A stretch of DNA of 64,000 bases from Enterobacillus tribolii (lineage in GTDB: Bacteria; Pseudomonadota; Gammaproteobacteria; Enterobacterales; Enterobacteriaceae): NCBI RefSeq assembly GCF_003363015.1, contig NZ_QRAP01000002.1, positions 248,001 through 312,000 of the forward strand, given 5' to 3'. Shown here one piece after another: positions 1-8,571 of the stretch (position 1 is its first letter; every line of letters begins with the position of its first letter). The notes below the pieces were generated by a model, which saw only the letters and a list, made by a program, of their open reading frames with translations, ran no database searches and was not told the origin of the DNA. The position numbers were made by a program, and so were the translations under genes.

Positions 1-23
1 AGCAGGCAAAAAAGGCCAGCTGA
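1..23 (+). CDS. ribB: 3' end of ribB (partial)
   Basis: Reading from base 3 gives a short tail QAKKAS followed by a TGA at 21-23. This resembles the C-terminus of 3,4-dihydroxy-2-butanone 4-phosphate synthase (riboflavin pathway), and ribB is the usual convergent neighbour of zupT in enterobacteria. Only seven codons are visible and other frames also reach stops here, so the call rests mainly on synteny. Confidence 0.35.
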
Positions 24-30
24 TTGAATA

Positions 31-60
31 AAAAACCCGGAGGCTTATCCTCCGGGTTTT
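31..60. terminator. Bidirectional rho-independent terminator
   Basis: An A-run, a stem of about nine pairs (AACCCGGAGG / CCTCCGGGTT) and a T-run lie between the end of the rightward upstream gene and the stop of leftward zupT. The symmetric A/T flanks mean it can serve both convergent genes. Confidence 0.8.
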
Positions 61-103
61 CAGTTCCGGTCTGATATTCTTGTCATTATGACGTAGTAAG
101 GGA

Positions 104-874
104 TTAAATCCCCCCCATCTGCAATAACGTTAAACTGAATCCCATCACCGCCATGCCGCATAATACGCCATAGCTCGGGTTGTTCTGCGGGTCGATCTCT
201 TTCGCCAACGGCATCAGTTCATCAATGGAAAGCGCGACCATAATGCCCGCCACCGCGGCCATGACAGAAGCCATTAATACCGGTGAAATCATCGGCCCCA
301 GCAGCAGGAACGCCAGCAGCCCGCCAAGAATTTCCGCGACGCCGGACAGCCCGGCCCAGAACAACGCCTTACGTTTCGAACCGCTTGCCGCATATACCGG
401 ACCGGCTACCGCCAGCCCCTCGGGAATGTTATGAATCGCCACCGCCAGCGCAATACCCAGACCCAGCTCCAGGTTGGTGCTGGCGGTGACGAAGGTGGCG
501 ATGCCTTCGGGAAAGTTATGCAGGCTCACGCCCAGCGTCAGTAATAACGCGGTACGGCGCAGATTACGCGGCTTGCGCTCCAGCGGAGGATGCATCAGAT
601 CGTGAGCGTGTTCGTGAGGGAGCAGACGGTCCAGCATGAAGTAGCCCACCAGCCCGATGATAAACATGCCATATCCCAATATCGGCGACATTCCTTCGGC
701 AGCCAGCGCAGCCGGGAGCATTTCCATCAGGGAAATCAGCAGCATAATGCCGGCGGCAAACCCCAGGGCGAATGCCAGCATACGGTTTGACGGCTTTTGG
801 CCGATGATGCCCAGCAAAGCGCCGATAAAGGTTGAGCCACCCGCCAGCAGCGTCAGAAGCAGAGGTACGGACAT
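104..874 (-). CDS. zupT: Zinc transporter ZupT (ZIP family)
   Basis: A 256-residue inner-membrane protein of the ZIP family, which imports Zn2+ and, with lower selectivity, other divalent metals such as Fe2+. About eight hydrophobic segments are visible. The two metal-site signatures of the family are present: HNFPEG at residues 119-124 and HNIPEG at 148-153. A His-rich loop (HEHAHD, near residue 87) lies between membrane segments. Length matches E. coli ZupT (257). The ATG has a GGAG ribosome site a few bases upstream. The gene stands alone between ribB and ygiD, as in related species. Confidence 0.95.
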   Translation of the reverse strand: MSVPLLLTLLAGGSTFIGALLGIIGQKPSNRMLAFALGFAAGIMLLISLMEMLPAALAAEGMSPILGYGMFIIGLVGYFMLDRLLPHEHAHDLMHPPLERKPRNLRRTALLLTLGVSLHNFPEGIATFVTASTNLELGLGIALAVAIHNIPEGLAVAGPVYAASGSKRKALFWAGLSGVAEILGGLLAFLLLGPMISPVLMASVMAAVAGIMVALSIDELMPLAKEIDPQNNPSYGVLCGMAVMGFSLTLLQMGGI

Positions 875-887
875 GTTAGCTCCATTT

Positions 888-913
888 GATAATGATTCCT
901 ATTAATGATAATA
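888..913. promoter_or_regulatory. Candidate Fur-type box upstream of zupT
   Basis: An AT-rich stretch 14-39 bases upstream of the zupT start contains overlapping GATAAT/ATGATAAT hexamers, seen on the minus strand as ATTATC..ATCATTATC. This looks like the Fur-box family of NATWAT hexamers. It is imperfect, and a metal-responsive role is inferred only from position and composition. Confidence 0.35.
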
Positions 914-1143
914 ACAAAGAAACGGAAAAATACGAGAGGGAAACAGCGATAGCATCCATTGTTAAAAGCAATATACGTAAAATGTTGTGCTGAGGCAGCA
1001 ATAAGTAAACATGATCCGGGCAGAAGCATTCAAATTTCCTGAAGGACTTCATCACGTTTATCCGGCTGACTATCTGCGTCATTGGGCTTAATGTAGCGTC
1101 ATACAAAGGCAACCGCCTTTTGCAATTACTCAAGGATAACGCT

Positions 1144-1926
1144 ATGAACACAACCCGTATGCCAGCTTTGTTTTTGGGTCATGGCAGCCCGATGAACGTG
1201 CTGGAAGAAAATGACTATACCGCCGCGTGGCGTGAGCTGGGCAAGACCATGCCGCGTCCGAAGGCGATTCTGGCTATTTCCGCGCACTGGTTCACCCGGG
1301 GAACGGCGGTAACCGCGATGAAGAATCCCAAAACGATCCATGACTTCGGCGGCTTCCCGCAGGCGTTGTTCGACACCGAATATCCGGCGCCGGGTTCGCC
1401 CGAGCTGGCCCGTCAGGTGCAGCAACTGCTCGCGCCGGCGGAGGTTTATCTGGATGAAACCGAGTGGGGGCTTGATCACGGCGCCTGGGGCGTATTGATT
1501 AAAGTCTACCCCGATGCTGATATCCCGGTGGTACAGCTCAGCGTAGATGGCACCAAGCCCGCTTCGTATCACTATGCGTTAGGGAAAAAGCTGGCGGTGC
1601 TGCGCGATCAGGGCGTCATGATTGTTGCCAGCGGCAACGTGGTGCATAACCTGCGCATGGCGCAGTGGAAGGGCGATGCGGAGCCGTACCCGTGGGCGTT
1701 TAGCTTCGATAACTTTGTGCGCGAAAATCTGGCCTATAAAGGCGAAAACCATCCGCTGGTCAACTTTATGTCGCATGAGGGCGCCGATTTGTCTAACCCG
1801 ACGCCGGAACACTTTCTGCCGTTGTTGTATGCATTGGGCGCCTGGGACGGGGAAGAATCCGTCACCGTACCGGTGGACGGTATCGTAATGGGCTCGCTGA
1901 GTATGCTGTCGGTGAAGGTAGGATAA
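1144..1926 (+). CDS. ygiD: 4,5-DOPA-extradiol-dioxygenase-like protein YgiD
   Basis: A 260-residue member of the LigB/extradiol dioxygenase superfamily. E. coli YgiD has zinc-dependent 4,5-DOPA dioxygenase activity, but its physiological substrate is uncertain. Family metal-ligand regions are visible near the N-terminus (GHGSPMN), mid-N-terminal (SAHW), around residue 115 (LDHGAWGVL) and in GNVVHNLR. The ATG at 1144 is preferred to the in-frame codon eight residues upstream because it follows an AAGGA ribosome site and matches the family N-terminus. It is transcribed divergently from zupT and converges on ygiC through a terminator. Confidence 0.9.
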   Translation: MNTTRMPALFLGHGSPMNVLEENDYTAAWRELGKTMPRPKAILAISAHWFTRGTAVTAMKNPKTIHDFGGFPQALFDTEYPAPGSPELARQVQQLLAPAEVYLDETEWGLDHGAWGVLIKVYPDADIPVVQLSVDGTKPASYHYALGKKLAVLRDQGVMIVASGNVVHNLRMAQWKGDAEPYPWAFSFDNFVRENLAYKGENHPLVNFMSHEGADLSNPTPEHFLPLLYALGAWDGEESVTVPVDGIVMGSLSMLSVKVG

Positions 1927-1932
1927 GAAAGC

Positions 1933-1962
1933 AAAAAGCCGCCGGATTCCGGCGGCTTTTTT
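1933..1962. terminator. Rho-independent terminator between ygiD and ygiC
   Basis: A-run, stem GCCGCCGG / CCGGCGGC with a 3-base loop, then a T6 run. It sits between convergent ygiD and ygiC and is symmetric enough to act in both directions. Confidence 0.85.
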
Positions 1963-1974
1963 GATCCGGCGCGA

Positions 1975-3135
1975 TCAGTCCAGGATGATGTGCGGATAGT
2001 AACGCGACAGATCCTGCGTTATCAGGCTGCGATCTTCACGCAGGCCGATCCCGGCAGGCTGATCGTTTACCAGCCAACTGCCAATCAGCGTGTAACTGTC
2101 GCCAAACATCGGCAGCGGATGGAACTGCTGGACGATCATGCCTTCTTCGCCGTACGGCCCGTCGGCGCTGGCAATCTCCTGCCCGTTATCCACGATGCGG
2201 ATGTTCGCGCCCTCGCGGGAGAACAGCGGCTTAACCACAAAGCGATCGAGCGGCGGGTGATTATCCTCGGCAAAGTAGGACGGCAGCAGGTTCGGGTGGT
2301 TGGGGAACATTTTCCACAGCGTCGGCAACAGCGCCTTGTTGGAGATGATGCTCTTCCAGGCCGGTTCCAGCCAGCGCACGCCGGCATCTTCCAGCTTGGT
2401 GGAGAAGATGTCGCGCATCATGAATTCCCACGGATAGAGCTTGAACAGGTTACTGATGACCTGATCGTGCAGATCGGTAAACTGCCCCTTTTCGCCCAAC
2501 CCGATATCTTCCATGAACAGGAACTCGTTCGGCAGACCCGCTTCCAGCGCGCAATCCTGTAAGTATTGCACGGTGCCGCGATCTTCCACGCTGTCCTGAC
2601 AGCACGCCATATGCAGCAGGCCGAAGCCGTGGTTGTTTTTCAGCTCGGTGAAGCGATCGATCAGCTTCTCCTGCAGGCTGTTGAACTGATCCGCATTGGC
2701 GGGCAGCTTGCCGGCGTTGATCTGATCTTCCAACCACAACCACTGGAAAAACGCAGACTCATACAGCGACGTCGGCGTATCGGCGTTGTTCTCCAGCAGC
2801 TTGGCCGGGCTTTTGCCGTCGTAAGCCAGGTCCAGACGGGAATACAGCGACGGCTGGCGGGTGCGCCATGAAGTGCGTACGAACTCCCAGCAGTGCTTGG
2901 GAATGCGGAATTTCGCCAGCAGTTCCTCGTTTTCCACCACCAGATCCACCACCTGCAAGCACATTTGATGCAGTTCTGCGGTGGTCTCTTCCAGCTCTTC
3001 AATCTGCGCCAGAGTGAACTGGTAATACGCGTCCTCACACCAGTACGGCTCGCCGTACATGGTGTGGAACTGAAAACCAAACTCGGTTGCTTTTTCGCGC
3101 CAGTCAGGACGCTCGCTGATGGATTGACGGATCAT
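1975..3135 (-). CDS. ygiC: Glutathionylspermidine-synthase-like ATP-grasp protein YgiC
   Basis: A 386-residue protein, the same length as E. coli YgiC. It corresponds to the synthetase half of glutathionylspermidine synthase (ATP-grasp fold) without the amidase domain. Family features include the acidic N-terminal block ([10 protein letters not shown]), [14 protein letters not shown] and the C-terminal nucleotide-binding region [14 protein letters not shown] followed by QQFHPLP. It would be expected to ligate an amine to a carboxylate in an ATP-dependent way, but the true substrates are unknown. It lies 9 bp downstream of ygiB in the same direction, so the two form an operon. Confidence 0.92.
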   Translation of the reverse strand: MIRQSISERPDWREKATEFGFQFHTMYGEPYWCEDAYYQFTLAQIEELEETTAELHQMCLQVVDLVVENEELLAKFRIPKHCWEFVRTSWRTRQPSLYSRLDLAYDGKSPAKLLENNADTPTSLYESAFFQWLWLEDQINAGKLPANADQFNSLQEKLIDRFTELKNNHGFGLLHMACCQDSVEDRGTVQYLQDCALEAGLPNEFLFMEDIGLGEKGQFTDLHDQVISNLFKLYPWEFMMRDIFSTKLEDAGVRWLEPAWKSIISNKALLPTLWKMFPNHPNLLPSYFAEDNHPPLDRFVVKPLFSREGANIRIVDNGQEIASADGPYGEEGMIVQQFHPLPMFGDSYTLIGSWLVNDQPAGIGLREDRSLITQDLSRYYPHIILD

Positions 3136-3144
3136 GCGTGCGTA

Positions 3145-3819
3145 TCAGCCCCCGAAACTGCGGCTGCTGCTGGAAGAGCGGGAAGAGGATGTCGCGCTGC
3201 TGCGCTGCATGGTGGCCTGCTTCGCTACGCTCTGGCCGAAGCCGCCGCGGGTAATGGTATTGGTGGTTGCCGGCTTGGGCGCCATGTCGGTTTTCGGCAC
3301 GGTCATGGTGCGGCCGTAGCTGTTCGCGGAGCCAAAGCTTTTGCCTGATGCGTCAACGAATTTTCCGCGTGCCGGGCTGGCGGCGGATTTCGAGGTGAAC
3401 AGCGGCTGTTGGGCATAGGCGCCGCCGCTCATCATGCGACCCATCATGTAACCGGCCATCAGCGGCATCCAGAAGCTGCCGCTCTGCTGTGCTTCGGCGT
3501 TGTTCGGCGCCATGCCGGCCTGTGCCGGAGACTGCGTGCACTGGCCTTCGCCGAATTCGGCGACGCAGTCTTCGCGCGAGGCGTATTTCGGCGCAGTTCT
3601 TTCAGCTTCCTTCAGGGCATTCTCATAGGTGGTTTTGCACTGCTCGCTCATCGACGGGTTAGCACGGCTGCAATCGTCGGCATTCTGATACAAGGAGACG
3701 GTTTCGTCCGCTTTTTCACAGGCAGAGAGCATAAAGACCGCGCTGATGGCGATAGCCAGATGCGCCGGGCGCAGCGACTTACGAAAAGCGGCGTGGTTGA
3801 TGTTTTTAGTCCGTTTCAT
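3145..3819 (-). CDS. ygiB: YgiB-family (DUF1190) putative lipoprotein
   Basis: A 224-residue protein of the UPF0441/DUF1190 family. The N-terminus has basic residues, a hydrophobic stretch and a lipobox-like LSAC (cysteine near residue 34), so it is probably an exported lipoprotein. The mature part has Cys-containing segments ([31 protein letters not shown]). The tail is rich in Ser and Arg, ending SSSSRSFGG, which is low-complexity and likely disordered. It is the first gene of the ygiB-ygiC pair. In E. coli this locus sits in the qseBC neighbourhood. Molecular function is not known. Confidence 0.88.
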   Translation of the reverse strand: MKRTKNINHAAFRKSLRPAHLAIAISAVFMLSACEKADETVSLYQNADDCSRANPSMSEQCKTTYENALKEAERTAPKYASREDCVAEFGEGQCTQSPAQAGMAPNNAEAQQSGSFWMPLMAGYMMGRMMSGGAYAQQPLFTSKSAASPARGKFVDASGKSFGSANSYGRTMTVPKTDMAPKPATTNTITRGGFGQSVAKQATMQRSSATSSSRSSSSSRSFGG

Positions 3820-4030
3820 GAATTCAATTCCCCTTTTTTACCAACAGGCTTTGCCGGCTTCCTGCCGTGCGGCCCGATTCCTGATTCCCAGATAGGGCAT
3901 AGGATAGGGGAAAAATGTCTAAAACTAAAGCAAATGCCGAGGGGGCGTGGACTTTTACGTTATCTGGGATCTCTGTCTGAAAATGGAATGTGCGGAATGT
4001 CTCTTTTTCTGGATCAGACGGTGCTGCGGC

Positions 4031-4077
4031 GTTTCATTATGAAACATTTTTGTGTTCTTTCTGTTTCATAATGAAAC
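4031..4077. promoter_or_regulatory. Tandem palindromic operators upstream of gldA-dhaKLM
   Basis: Two copies of the 15-bp palindrome GTTTCAT-N-ATGAAAC occur at 4031-4045 and 4063-4077, differing only in the central base. Their centres are 32 bp apart, about three helical turns, as expected for cooperative binding on one face. They lie 120-170 bp upstream of gldA and downstream of nothing else, so they most probably control the gldA-dhaKLM operon. A weak promoter (TTGCCC at 4089, TATAGT at 4114) lies just downstream. The cognate regulator is unknown; DhaR, encoded 8 kb away, is the obvious candidate. Confidence 0.6.
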
Positions 4078-4199
4078 CTAATTACGCATTGCCCGTTGCT
4101 GTCTTTTTCGCCGTATAGTCAGTTCTCAGTGGCGGACGGACCGGCGCATCCCTTCCGGAATATCCGCATTTTGTTTCTTACTTTTACAGGAGTTTCATG

Positions 4200-5300
4200 A
4201 TGCTGAAAGTGATTCAAGCCCCGTCTAAATATATCCAGGGTGCGGGCGCGCTGCGTTCCGTCGGCCAATACGCCGCGTTGCTGGGGCAAAACTGCCTGGT
4301 TATTGCCGATGATTTCGTGATGAAACTCACCTCCGACACGGTGGGCGCCAGCCTGGCTGAGCACGGCGTGAAAGGGCATTTTTCCCTGTTTGGCGGCGAA
4401 TGTTGCCGTAAAGAGATTGACCGTCTCGGCGCCGAAGTCGGAAAACATGGCTGCCAGTGCGTTATCGGCATCGGCGGCGGTAAAACGCTGGATACCGCCA
4501 AAGCCGTGGCTTATTACCAGAAGCTGCCGGTCATCGTGGCACCGACCATCGCCTCCACCGATGCGCCGACCAGCGCGCTGTCGGTTATTTACAGCGAGCA
4601 CGGCGAGTTTGAATCCTATCTGATTTATCCCACCAACCCGGACATGGTGCTGATGGACACCGAGATCATCGCCAAAGCGCCGGTGCGTCTGCTGGTGGCC
4701 GGGATGGGCGACGCGCTGGCCACCTACTTCGAGGCACAGGCCTGCTGGGATGCCCATGCGTCCAGCATGGCGGGCGGCGAATCGACCCTGGCCGCGCTGG
4801 CGTTAGCGCGCCTGTGCTACGAAACGCTGTTGGAAGAGGGTTACAAGGCCAAGCTGGCGGCGGAAGCCAAAGTGGTTACGCCGGCGGTAGAACGTATCGT
4901 CGAAGCGAATACTTATCTGAGCGGGCTGGGCTTTGAAAGCGGCGGGTTGGCCGCCGCGCATGCGGTGCATAACGGGCTGACGGTGCTGGAAGAGTGCCAT
5001 CATATGTACCACGGCGAGAAGGTTGCCTTCGGTACGCTGGTTCAGCTGGTGCTGCAAAACAGCAGCTGTGAGCAGATTGAAACCGTGATGGATTTTTGCG
5101 TACAGGTCGGCCTGCCGATCACGCTGGCGCAACTGGGCGTGAAAGCGGGCGAAGGGCTGGAGAAAAAAATCATGGCGGTGGCCGAAGCCAGCTGCGCAGA
5201 AGGCGAAACCATTCACAACATGCCTTTCAACGTCACGCCGGAAGCGGTCTATGCCGCAATTTTGGCAGCGGATCGTCTGGGCCAGGCCTGGCTGAGCTAA
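4200..5300 (+). CDS. gldA: Glycerol dehydrogenase (NAD+)
   Basis: A 366-residue iron-type alcohol dehydrogenase that oxidises glycerol to dihydroxyacetone with NAD+. The nucleotide-binding motif [12 protein letters not shown] (near residue 97) and the metal-binding block with Asp in [12 protein letters not shown] and His in [24 protein letters not shown] are present. Two ATGs are adjacent (4197 and 4200); the second has a 7-nt spacing from AGGAG and is preferred. The gene is followed 58 bp later by dhaK, so its product feeds directly into the dihydroxyacetone kinase encoded downstream. Confidence 0.95.
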   Translation: MLKVIQAPSKYIQGAGALRSVGQYAALLGQNCLVIADDFVMKLTSDTVGASLAEHGVKGHFSLFGGECCRKEIDRLGAEVGKHGCQCVIGIGGGKTLDTAKAVAYYQKLPVIVAPTIASTDAPTSALSVIYSEHGEFESYLIYPTNPDMVLMDTEIIAKAPVRLLVAGMGDALATYFEAQACWDAHASSMAGGESTLAALALARLCYETLLEEGYKAKLAAEAKVVTPAVERIVEANTYLSGLGFESGGLAAAHAVHNGLTVLEECHHMYHGEKVAFGTLVQLVLQNSSCEQIETVMDFCVQVGLPITLAQLGVKAGEGLEKKIMAVAEASCAEGETIHNMPFNVTPEAVYAAILAADRLGQAWLS

Positions 5301-5358
5301 TCTCGATAACGGGGGACAATCGTTCCCCGTCTCATGTCTGAACGGAACGGAGAGGACA

Positions 5359-6429
5359 ATGAAGAAGCTGATTAATCACGTTGAGAATGTCTTACAGGAA
5401 CAGATCCTGGGGCTGACGCAGGCGTACCCGTCGCTGCGCCTGCACCGCGAGCCGGTATTCGTGACCCGCCATGACGCGCCGGTAGCGGGCAAGGTAGGTA
5501 TTTTGTCCGGCGGCGGCAGCGGCCATGAGCCGATGCATGCGGGCTTCGTCGGTGAAGGTATGCTGGACGGCGCCTGCCCCGGCGAAATCTTCACCTCTCC
5601 TACGCCGGACCAAATGTATGAATGCGCCAGGACGATTGACGGCGGAGAAGGGGTGCTGTTGCTGATCAAGAACTACACCGGCGACGTTCTCAATTTTGAA
5701 ACAGCCACGGAACTGCTGCACGGCGACGGTATTAAGGTTGGCGCCGTACTGGTGGACGACGACGTCGCGGTGAAAGACAGCCTGTACACCGCCGGCCGGC
5801 GCGGCGTAGCCAACACCGTGCTGATGGAGAAACTGCTGGGCGCCGCTGCGGCGCGCGGCGATGATCTGGATCGTCTGGTGGCGTTAGGGCACCGCCTGAA
5901 TAACGACGGGCACTCCATCGGCATTGCGCTGCATGCCTGTACCGTCCCGGCTGCGGGCAAGCCGTCGTTTACGCTGGCGGAAAATGAGATGGAGTTCGGC
6001 GTGGGGATCCACGGCGAACCGGGCATTGAGCGCCGTTCGTTCAGTACGCTGGATGATACCGTAGACCAGATGTTCGACACCCTGATCGCGCACGGGCAGT
6101 ATCAGCGCGTCATCCGGGCCTGGGATCGCGATGCCGGCGACTGGCAGGATCTGCATCAGGAAAAGCGGCCGCTGCAAAAAGGCGACCGGGTGATCGCCCT
6201 GGTTAACAACCTGGGCGCGACGCCGCTGTCGGAGCTGTACGGCGTTTATCATCGCCTGCAACAGCGTTGCGACGCGTTCGGGCTGGAGATTGCGCGCAGC
6301 CTGGTGGGATCTTACTGCACGTCGCTGGATATGCAGGGCGTTTCCATTACTCTGCTGAAGGCGGACGGGGAAATCCTCGCCCTGTGGGATGCGCCGGTGA
6401 ATACGCCTGCGTTGCGCTGGGGGCGGTAG
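5359..6429 (+). CDS. dhaK: PTS-dependent dihydroxyacetone kinase, substrate-binding subunit DhaK
   Basis: A 356-residue subunit that binds dihydroxyacetone covalently through a hemiaminal to a histidine. The expected residue is His218, in GVGIHGEPG. The glycine-rich GGGSGHEPMH motif at residues 51-60 is also present. In the family, DhaK also acts as corepressor of DhaR in the absence of substrate. An AGAGGAC ribosome site precedes the ATG. It forms the kinase with DhaL (ADP-carrying) and DhaM (phosphoryl donor), encoded immediately downstream. Confidence 0.97.
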   Translation: MKKLINHVENVLQEQILGLTQAYPSLRLHREPVFVTRHDAPVAGKVGILSGGGSGHEPMHAGFVGEGMLDGACPGEIFTSPTPDQMYECARTIDGGEGVLLLIKNYTGDVLNFETATELLHGDGIKVGAVLVDDDVAVKDSLYTAGRRGVANTVLMEKLLGAAAARGDDLDRLVALGHRLNNDGHSIGIALHACTVPAAGKPSFTLAENEMEFGVGIHGEPGIERRSFSTLDDTVDQMFDTLIAHGQYQRVIRAWDRDAGDWQDLHQEKRPLQKGDRVIALVNNLGATPLSELYGVYHRLQQRCDAFGLEIARSLVGSYCTSLDMQGVSITLLKADGEILALWDAPVNTPALRWGR

Positions 6430-6441
6430 AGGAACACGACA

Positions 6442-7074
6442 ATGACACTGAGCAAACAGCAAATCGTGGTGTGGTTGACGCGTTGCGGCGACGCCTTCAG
6501 CGCCCAAAAGGATTTCCTGACCCAACTGGACACCGAAATCGGCGATGCGGATCACGGGCTGAACATGAACCGTGGTTTCAGCAAAGTCATGGAGAAACTG
6601 CCCGCGGTGGCGGATAAAGACATCGGTTTCATCCTCAAAAATACCGGCATGACGCTGTTGTCCAGCGTCGGCGGCGCCAGCGGGCCGCTGTTCGGCACCT
6701 TCTTCATCCGCGCCGCTCAGAGTACGAATGCCAAACAGTGCCTGACGCTGGCGGAGCTGATTCAGATGCTGAAAGAAGGAACGGAAGGCATTGTGGCGCG
6801 CGGCAAGGCGGAGCCGGGCGATAAAACCATGTGCGACGTCTGGTGGCCGGCGATCGCCGCGCTGGAGGCGGCCGCAGATCGGGGAGACACCCTGCCGCAG
6901 GCGCTGGACGCCGCATTAGCGGAGGCGCAGCGCGCGCTGGAAGGAACAATCCCTATGCAGGCGCGCAAAGGCCGGGCAAGTTACCTGGGCGAGCGCAGCA
7001 TCGGGCATCAGGACCCGGGCGCCACGTCGGCGATGCTGATGATTCAGGCATTGGCGGCCGCGGCCCGCGCCTGA
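6442..7074 (+). CDS. dhaL: PTS-dependent dihydroxyacetone kinase, ADP-binding subunit DhaL
   Basis: A 210-residue subunit holding a permanently bound ADP cofactor. Asp30, Asp35 and Asp37 in the sequence LDTEIGDADHG coordinate the Mg ions, at the same numbering as in E. coli DhaL. Other nucleotide-site features are VGGASGPLFGTFF and QARKGRASYLGERS. DhaL takes phosphate from DhaM and passes it to dihydroxyacetone on DhaK. In E. coli it also antagonises DhaK at DhaR, acting as a coactivator. It lies 12 bp after dhaK. Confidence 0.97.
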   Translation: MTLSKQQIVVWLTRCGDAFSAQKDFLTQLDTEIGDADHGLNMNRGFSKVMEKLPAVADKDIGFILKNTGMTLLSSVGGASGPLFGTFFIRAAQSTNAKQCLTLAELIQMLKEGTEGIVARGKAEPGDKTMCDVWWPAIAALEAAADRGDTLPQALDAALAEAQRALEGTIPMQARKGRASYLGERSIGHQDPGATSAMLMIQALAAAARA

Positions 7075-7084
7075 AGGAGGGAAG

Positions 7085-8527
7085 ATGGTAAATATCGTGG
7101 TGGTGTCGCACAGCGCCCGCCTGGCAGAAGGCGTGGCCGAACTGGCCGGGCAAATGCAGCATAGCGGTTGCCGCCTGCTGCTGGCCGCTGGCATTGAAGA
7201 CCCAGACAATCCGATAGGAACGGACGCCATCCGGGTGATGCAGGCCATCGAAGAGGCATATACGCCGTCCGGCGTGTTGTTGCTGATGGACTTAGGCAGC
7301 GCCCTGCTGAGCGCCGAAACGGCGCTGGAGCTGATCGACCCCGGCATGCGGGCGAACGTCAGGCTGTGCGCCGCGCCGCTGGTGGAAGGCACGCTGGCGG
7401 CGGTAGTGGCGGCATCGGGCGGCGCGTCGCTGGCAGATACGGCAAAAGAGGCTGAACGGGCTTTACAGGCGAAACGGGCGCAGCTCGGCGAGCAGGATAT
7501 GCCTGATGATGCAGATTCGGCTCCCGTTCTGGGCAACGATGCCGTGGAGGCCTGCTGGACGGTGCGCAACGCCGCCGGGCTGCATGCGCGTCCGGCAGCG
7601 CGTCTGGCCGCGGCGCTGGCGCCGTTCCATGCCGCGCTGGTGCTGCATAAAGGTGATAAGCATGCCGATCCGCGCAGCCTGAATCAGATTACGCTGTTGC
7701 AGGTTCGCCGGGGGGATGAAATACGGCTGCAGGCGCAGGGTGAAGATGCGCCGGCGGCGTTGCAGGCATTTGAGCAACTGGCGCAGGCGGACTTCGGCGA
7801 TGAACCGACGCCGGAATCAGGCAGTACGCCCATACTGCGCGGGCGCGCCGTGGCCGTGCAGCGGATTACCGCGCCTGTATTCTGGATGCAGCGGGCGCAT
7901 CCGGTGATTCCCGCCGGCCGTATTGCGCCGGAACAGATCGAGGTGGAGCAACAGCGCCTGCGTCAGGCCATCGCCGCCACCCTTAACGATCTCTCCCGGC
8001 TGGCCGAACGGACGCATCAGTTGCTGGGAAAACAGCACGCGGGTATTTTCGGCGCGCAGAGCATGCTGATAGACGATCCGGATCTGCAAACCGCGGCGTT
8101 TAACCTCATTACCCTGAAGCACTGTTGTGCGGCTGAGGCCTGGCGCACGGAGCTGGACGCAATGGCTCAGGCCTATCGCGAACTGGACGATCCCTATTTG
8201 CAGGCCAGGGAACTGGATGTCCGCGACTTGCTGTGGCGTACGCTGACGCATCTGACAAACGGGGGGCCGGAGGTCGCACAGCCGCCCGCGCCGTCGGTGT
8301 TGCTGGGCGATGAACTGTTTCCTTCCGAAGTGATGATGCTTGACCGTCGGTTAACCAAAGGCGTGGTGCTCAGTGCGGGAAGCCCGGTGTCGCACAGTGC
8401 GATACTGGCATCGGCGCTGGGAATACCGATGGTTGTTGAAACGGGCGACGGACTGAAAAGCCTGAAGGAGGGAGAGCGCATCACGCTGGATGCCGCACGG
8501 GGGGAAATTCTGCGCGCTAACGGATGA
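7085..8527 (+). CDS. dhaM: PTS-dependent dihydroxyacetone kinase, phosphotransfer subunit DhaM
   Basis: A 480-residue three-domain phosphocarrier. An EIIA(mannose-type) domain (about 1-130) carries His9. An HPr-like domain (about 155-240) has His167 in AAGLHARPAA. The truncated Enzyme I N-terminal domain (about 250-480) has His437 in SPVSHSAILA. All three phosphorylatable histidines are conserved. It relays PEP-derived phosphate from general EI/HPr to the ADP of DhaL. This is the long enterobacterial form (E. coli 472 residues), not the single-domain version of many Gram-positives. It is the last gene of the gldA-dhaKLM operon and is followed by a stem-loop. Confidence 0.96.
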   Translation: MVNIVVVSHSARLAEGVAELAGQMQHSGCRLLLAAGIEDPDNPIGTDAIRVMQAIEEAYTPSGVLLLMDLGSALLSAETALELIDPGMRANVRLCAAPLVEGTLAAVVAASGGASLADTAKEAERALQAKRAQLGEQDMPDDADSAPVLGNDAVEACWTVRNAAGLHARPAARLAAALAPFHAALVLHKGDKHADPRSLNQITLLQVRRGDEIRLQAQGEDAPAALQAFEQLAQADFGDEPTPESGSTPILRGRAVAVQRITAPVFWMQRAHPVIPAGRIAPEQIEVEQQRLRQAIAATLNDLSRLAERTHQLLGKQHAGIFGAQSMLIDDPDLQTAAFNLITLKHCCAAEAWRTELDAMAQAYRELDDPYLQARELDVRDLLWRTLTHLTNGGPEVAQPPAPSVLLGDELFPSEVMMLDRRLTKGVVLSAGSPVSHSAILASALGIPMVVETGDGLKSLKEGERITLDAARGEILRANG

Positions 8528-8533
8528 AACGTG

Positions 8534-8557
8534 ACGCCACCGTTGGTACGGTGGCGT
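8534..8557. terminator. Stem-loop between dhaM and the autotransporter gene
   Basis: A 10-bp perfect stem (ACGCCACCGT / ACGGTGGCGT) with a 4-base loop lies between convergent dhaM and the autotransporter gene. The flanking T-run is weak, so termination efficiency is uncertain. Confidence 0.55.
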
Positions 8558-8571
8558 TAATCGTTAAGGGA

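Noticed and set aside
876-1151. 91-aa ORF between zupT and ygiD on the minus strand
   Set aside because: It overlaps the ygiD start, has no ribosome site and an unnatural composition; the region is better explained as two divergent promoters.
4080-4120. Sigma-54 promoter upstream of gldA
   Set aside because: TTGC occurs but no GG-N10-GC arrangement is present, and DhaR lacks the GAFTGA loop.
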